DNA from: an uncultured Acetatifactor sp.
Lineage (GTDB): Bacteria > Bacillota > Clostridia > Lachnospirales > Lachnospiraceae
NCBI GenBank assembly: GCA_910585665.1
Contig: CAJUFI010000041.1
Location: forward strand, 26,147-38,728
Direction: 5' to 3'
Length of the DNA stretch: 12,582 bases
In this document: one piece after another, positions 12,033 to 12,582 of the stretch
Layout: every line of letters starts with the position of its first letter
How positions within the stretch are numbered: position 1 is the first letter of the stretch
Made by a program: the position numbers and the translations under genes
The notes under the pieces: generated by a model
The model's database searches: none
The model's input: the letters and a program-made list of their open reading frames with translations, nothing else
What the model was told of the DNA's origin: nothing

Positions 12033-12582
12033 ATGAGCATATTGAATACATCCCACTTGAAAAAATATTACGGCAAAGACGAAAGCCTGGTGAAGGCCCT
12101 GGACGATGTGAGCGTATCCGTGGAGGAAGGGCAGTTCGCCGCGATCATCGGCACATCCGGCAGCGGAAAGTCCACTTTGCTGAATCTGCTGGGCGGCCTG
12201 GACAGCCCCACTTCCGGCAGCGTCCAGGTGGAGGATAAGCAGATCGAGAAGCTGACGGAAGAGCAGTTGACGGTATTCCGCAGAAAAAGAATCGGCTTTA
12301 TCTTCCAAAACTATAACCTGATTCCCTACCTTACCGTCTACGAGAACATCGTGCTGCCCGTGCGCCTGGACGGCAGGACGGAGGACAGGGATTTCCTGAA
12401 CGAAATCCTGCAGTTCCTGGAGCTTGACAAAAAGATTTCCGACTACCCCAGCCATCTCTCCGGCGGACAGCAGCAAAGGGTAGCCATCGCCCGGGCCCTG
12501 GTGTCCCAGCCCGCCATCATCCTGGCAGACGAGCCCACGGGTAGTGTAAAGTTAGTACAACACTACCCGAAAGAAATACCCG
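12033..12582 (+). CDS. ABC transporter ATPase, MacB/LolD/BceA type, interrupted after Walker B
   Basis: The ATPase of a lipoprotein-, peptide- or bacitracin-type ABC system. The start ATG 12033 lies seven bases after AGGAGG. Visible motifs are Walker A GTSGSGKST (residues 40-48), Q-loop FQNYNLIPYLTVYENI (91-106), signature LSGGQQQR (142-149) and Walker B IILADEPTG (162-170). After G170 relatives continue N-L-D-S/T at the D-loop, but here the frame reads SVKLVQHYPKEIP, which matches nothing in the family. The change falls exactly at a 10-bp inverted repeat (12538-12569), so the gene is most likely cut by an inserted element. No stop is reached before the edge. The lost part would hold the D-loop and the switch histidine, so the product should not hydrolyse ATP normally. 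A permease partner would be expected downstream. Confidence 0.85.
   Translation, partial: MSILNTSHLKKYYGKDESLVKALDDVSVSVEEGQFAAIIGTSGSGKSTLLNLLGGLDSPTSGSVQVEDKQIEKLTEEQLTVFRRKRIGFIFQNYNLIPYLTVYENIVLPVRLDGRTEDRDFLNEILQFLELDKKISDYPSHLSGGQQQRVAIARALVSQPAIILADEPTGSVKLVQHYPKEIP
12538..12582. mobile_element. Probable end of an insertion element cutting the ABC ATPase gene
   Basis: CGGGTAGTGT (12538-12547) is the reverse complement of ACACTACCCG (12560-12569). The first bases are shared with the gene. Homology to ABC ATPases stops at this point. The TGTAAAGTTAGTACA stretch resembles the outer end of IS256-like elements, but the family is not certain and no transposase is in view. Confidence 0.4.

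Overview
The window reads as a stretch of chromosome from an anaerobic Clostridia member, most likely Lachnospiraceae. This is inferred from gene content and style: a DUF2975/YozG pair, a YgbA–YbaN pair, a doubled ABC half-transporter operon, AraC–GyrI-like and Gfo/Idh proteins, strong AGGAGG ribosome binding sites and TTGACA/TATAAT promoters. No rRNA or complete tRNA gene is visible. Base composition is mosaic: roughly 1.2–3.95 kb is clearly AT-rich, while roughly 4–11.4 kb is GC-rich.

Layout, left to right. (1) 1–1034, minus strand: a three-gene operon from one good promoter, with a DUF2975 membrane protein, a YozG-like Xre regulator and a small membrane protein with a His/Met/Glu hexapeptide-repeat tail that runs off the left edge. 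(2) 1100–3600, plus strand: a DeoR-family regulator (now a pseudogene), a P-loop kinase and a PHP-domain phosphoesterase, packed as an operon behind a promoter with candidate palindromic operators. (3) 3600–4190: decayed sequence with a broken plus-strand gene end. (4) 4160–4923, minus: YgbA and YbaN (DUF454), overlapping by ATGA. (5) 5077–8690, minus: two ABC half-exporters overlapping by ATGA, behind a strong promoter with two TTAG-N6-CTAA dyads. (6) 9035–9925, minus: AraC/GyrI-like regulator with its own intrinsic terminator. (7) 10100–11383, minus: Gfo/Idh/MocA oxidoreductase. (8) 11592–11864: a 15-bp tandem repeat inside a doubtful small ORF. (9) 12033 to the right edge, plus: a MacB/LolD-type ABC ATPase that loses homology just after its Walker B motif, at an inverted repeat that looks like the end of an insertion element.

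The most notable object is a family of three exactly 100-bp elements (1353–1452, 3852–3951, 11452–11551). Each has 9-bp terminal inverted repeats and a 3-bp target duplication (TAA, TAT, TTA). They contain no coding capacity and have long inner arms that covary between copies. One copy interrupts the DeoR gene, and removing it with one TAA restores the reading frame exactly. Another lies in the broken gene near 3.9 kb, and the third separates the Gfo/Idh gene from its upstream region. The left edge lies in a coding repeat and the right edge in a probable insertion element, so the window could be a whole contig that ended at repeats. This is inference.
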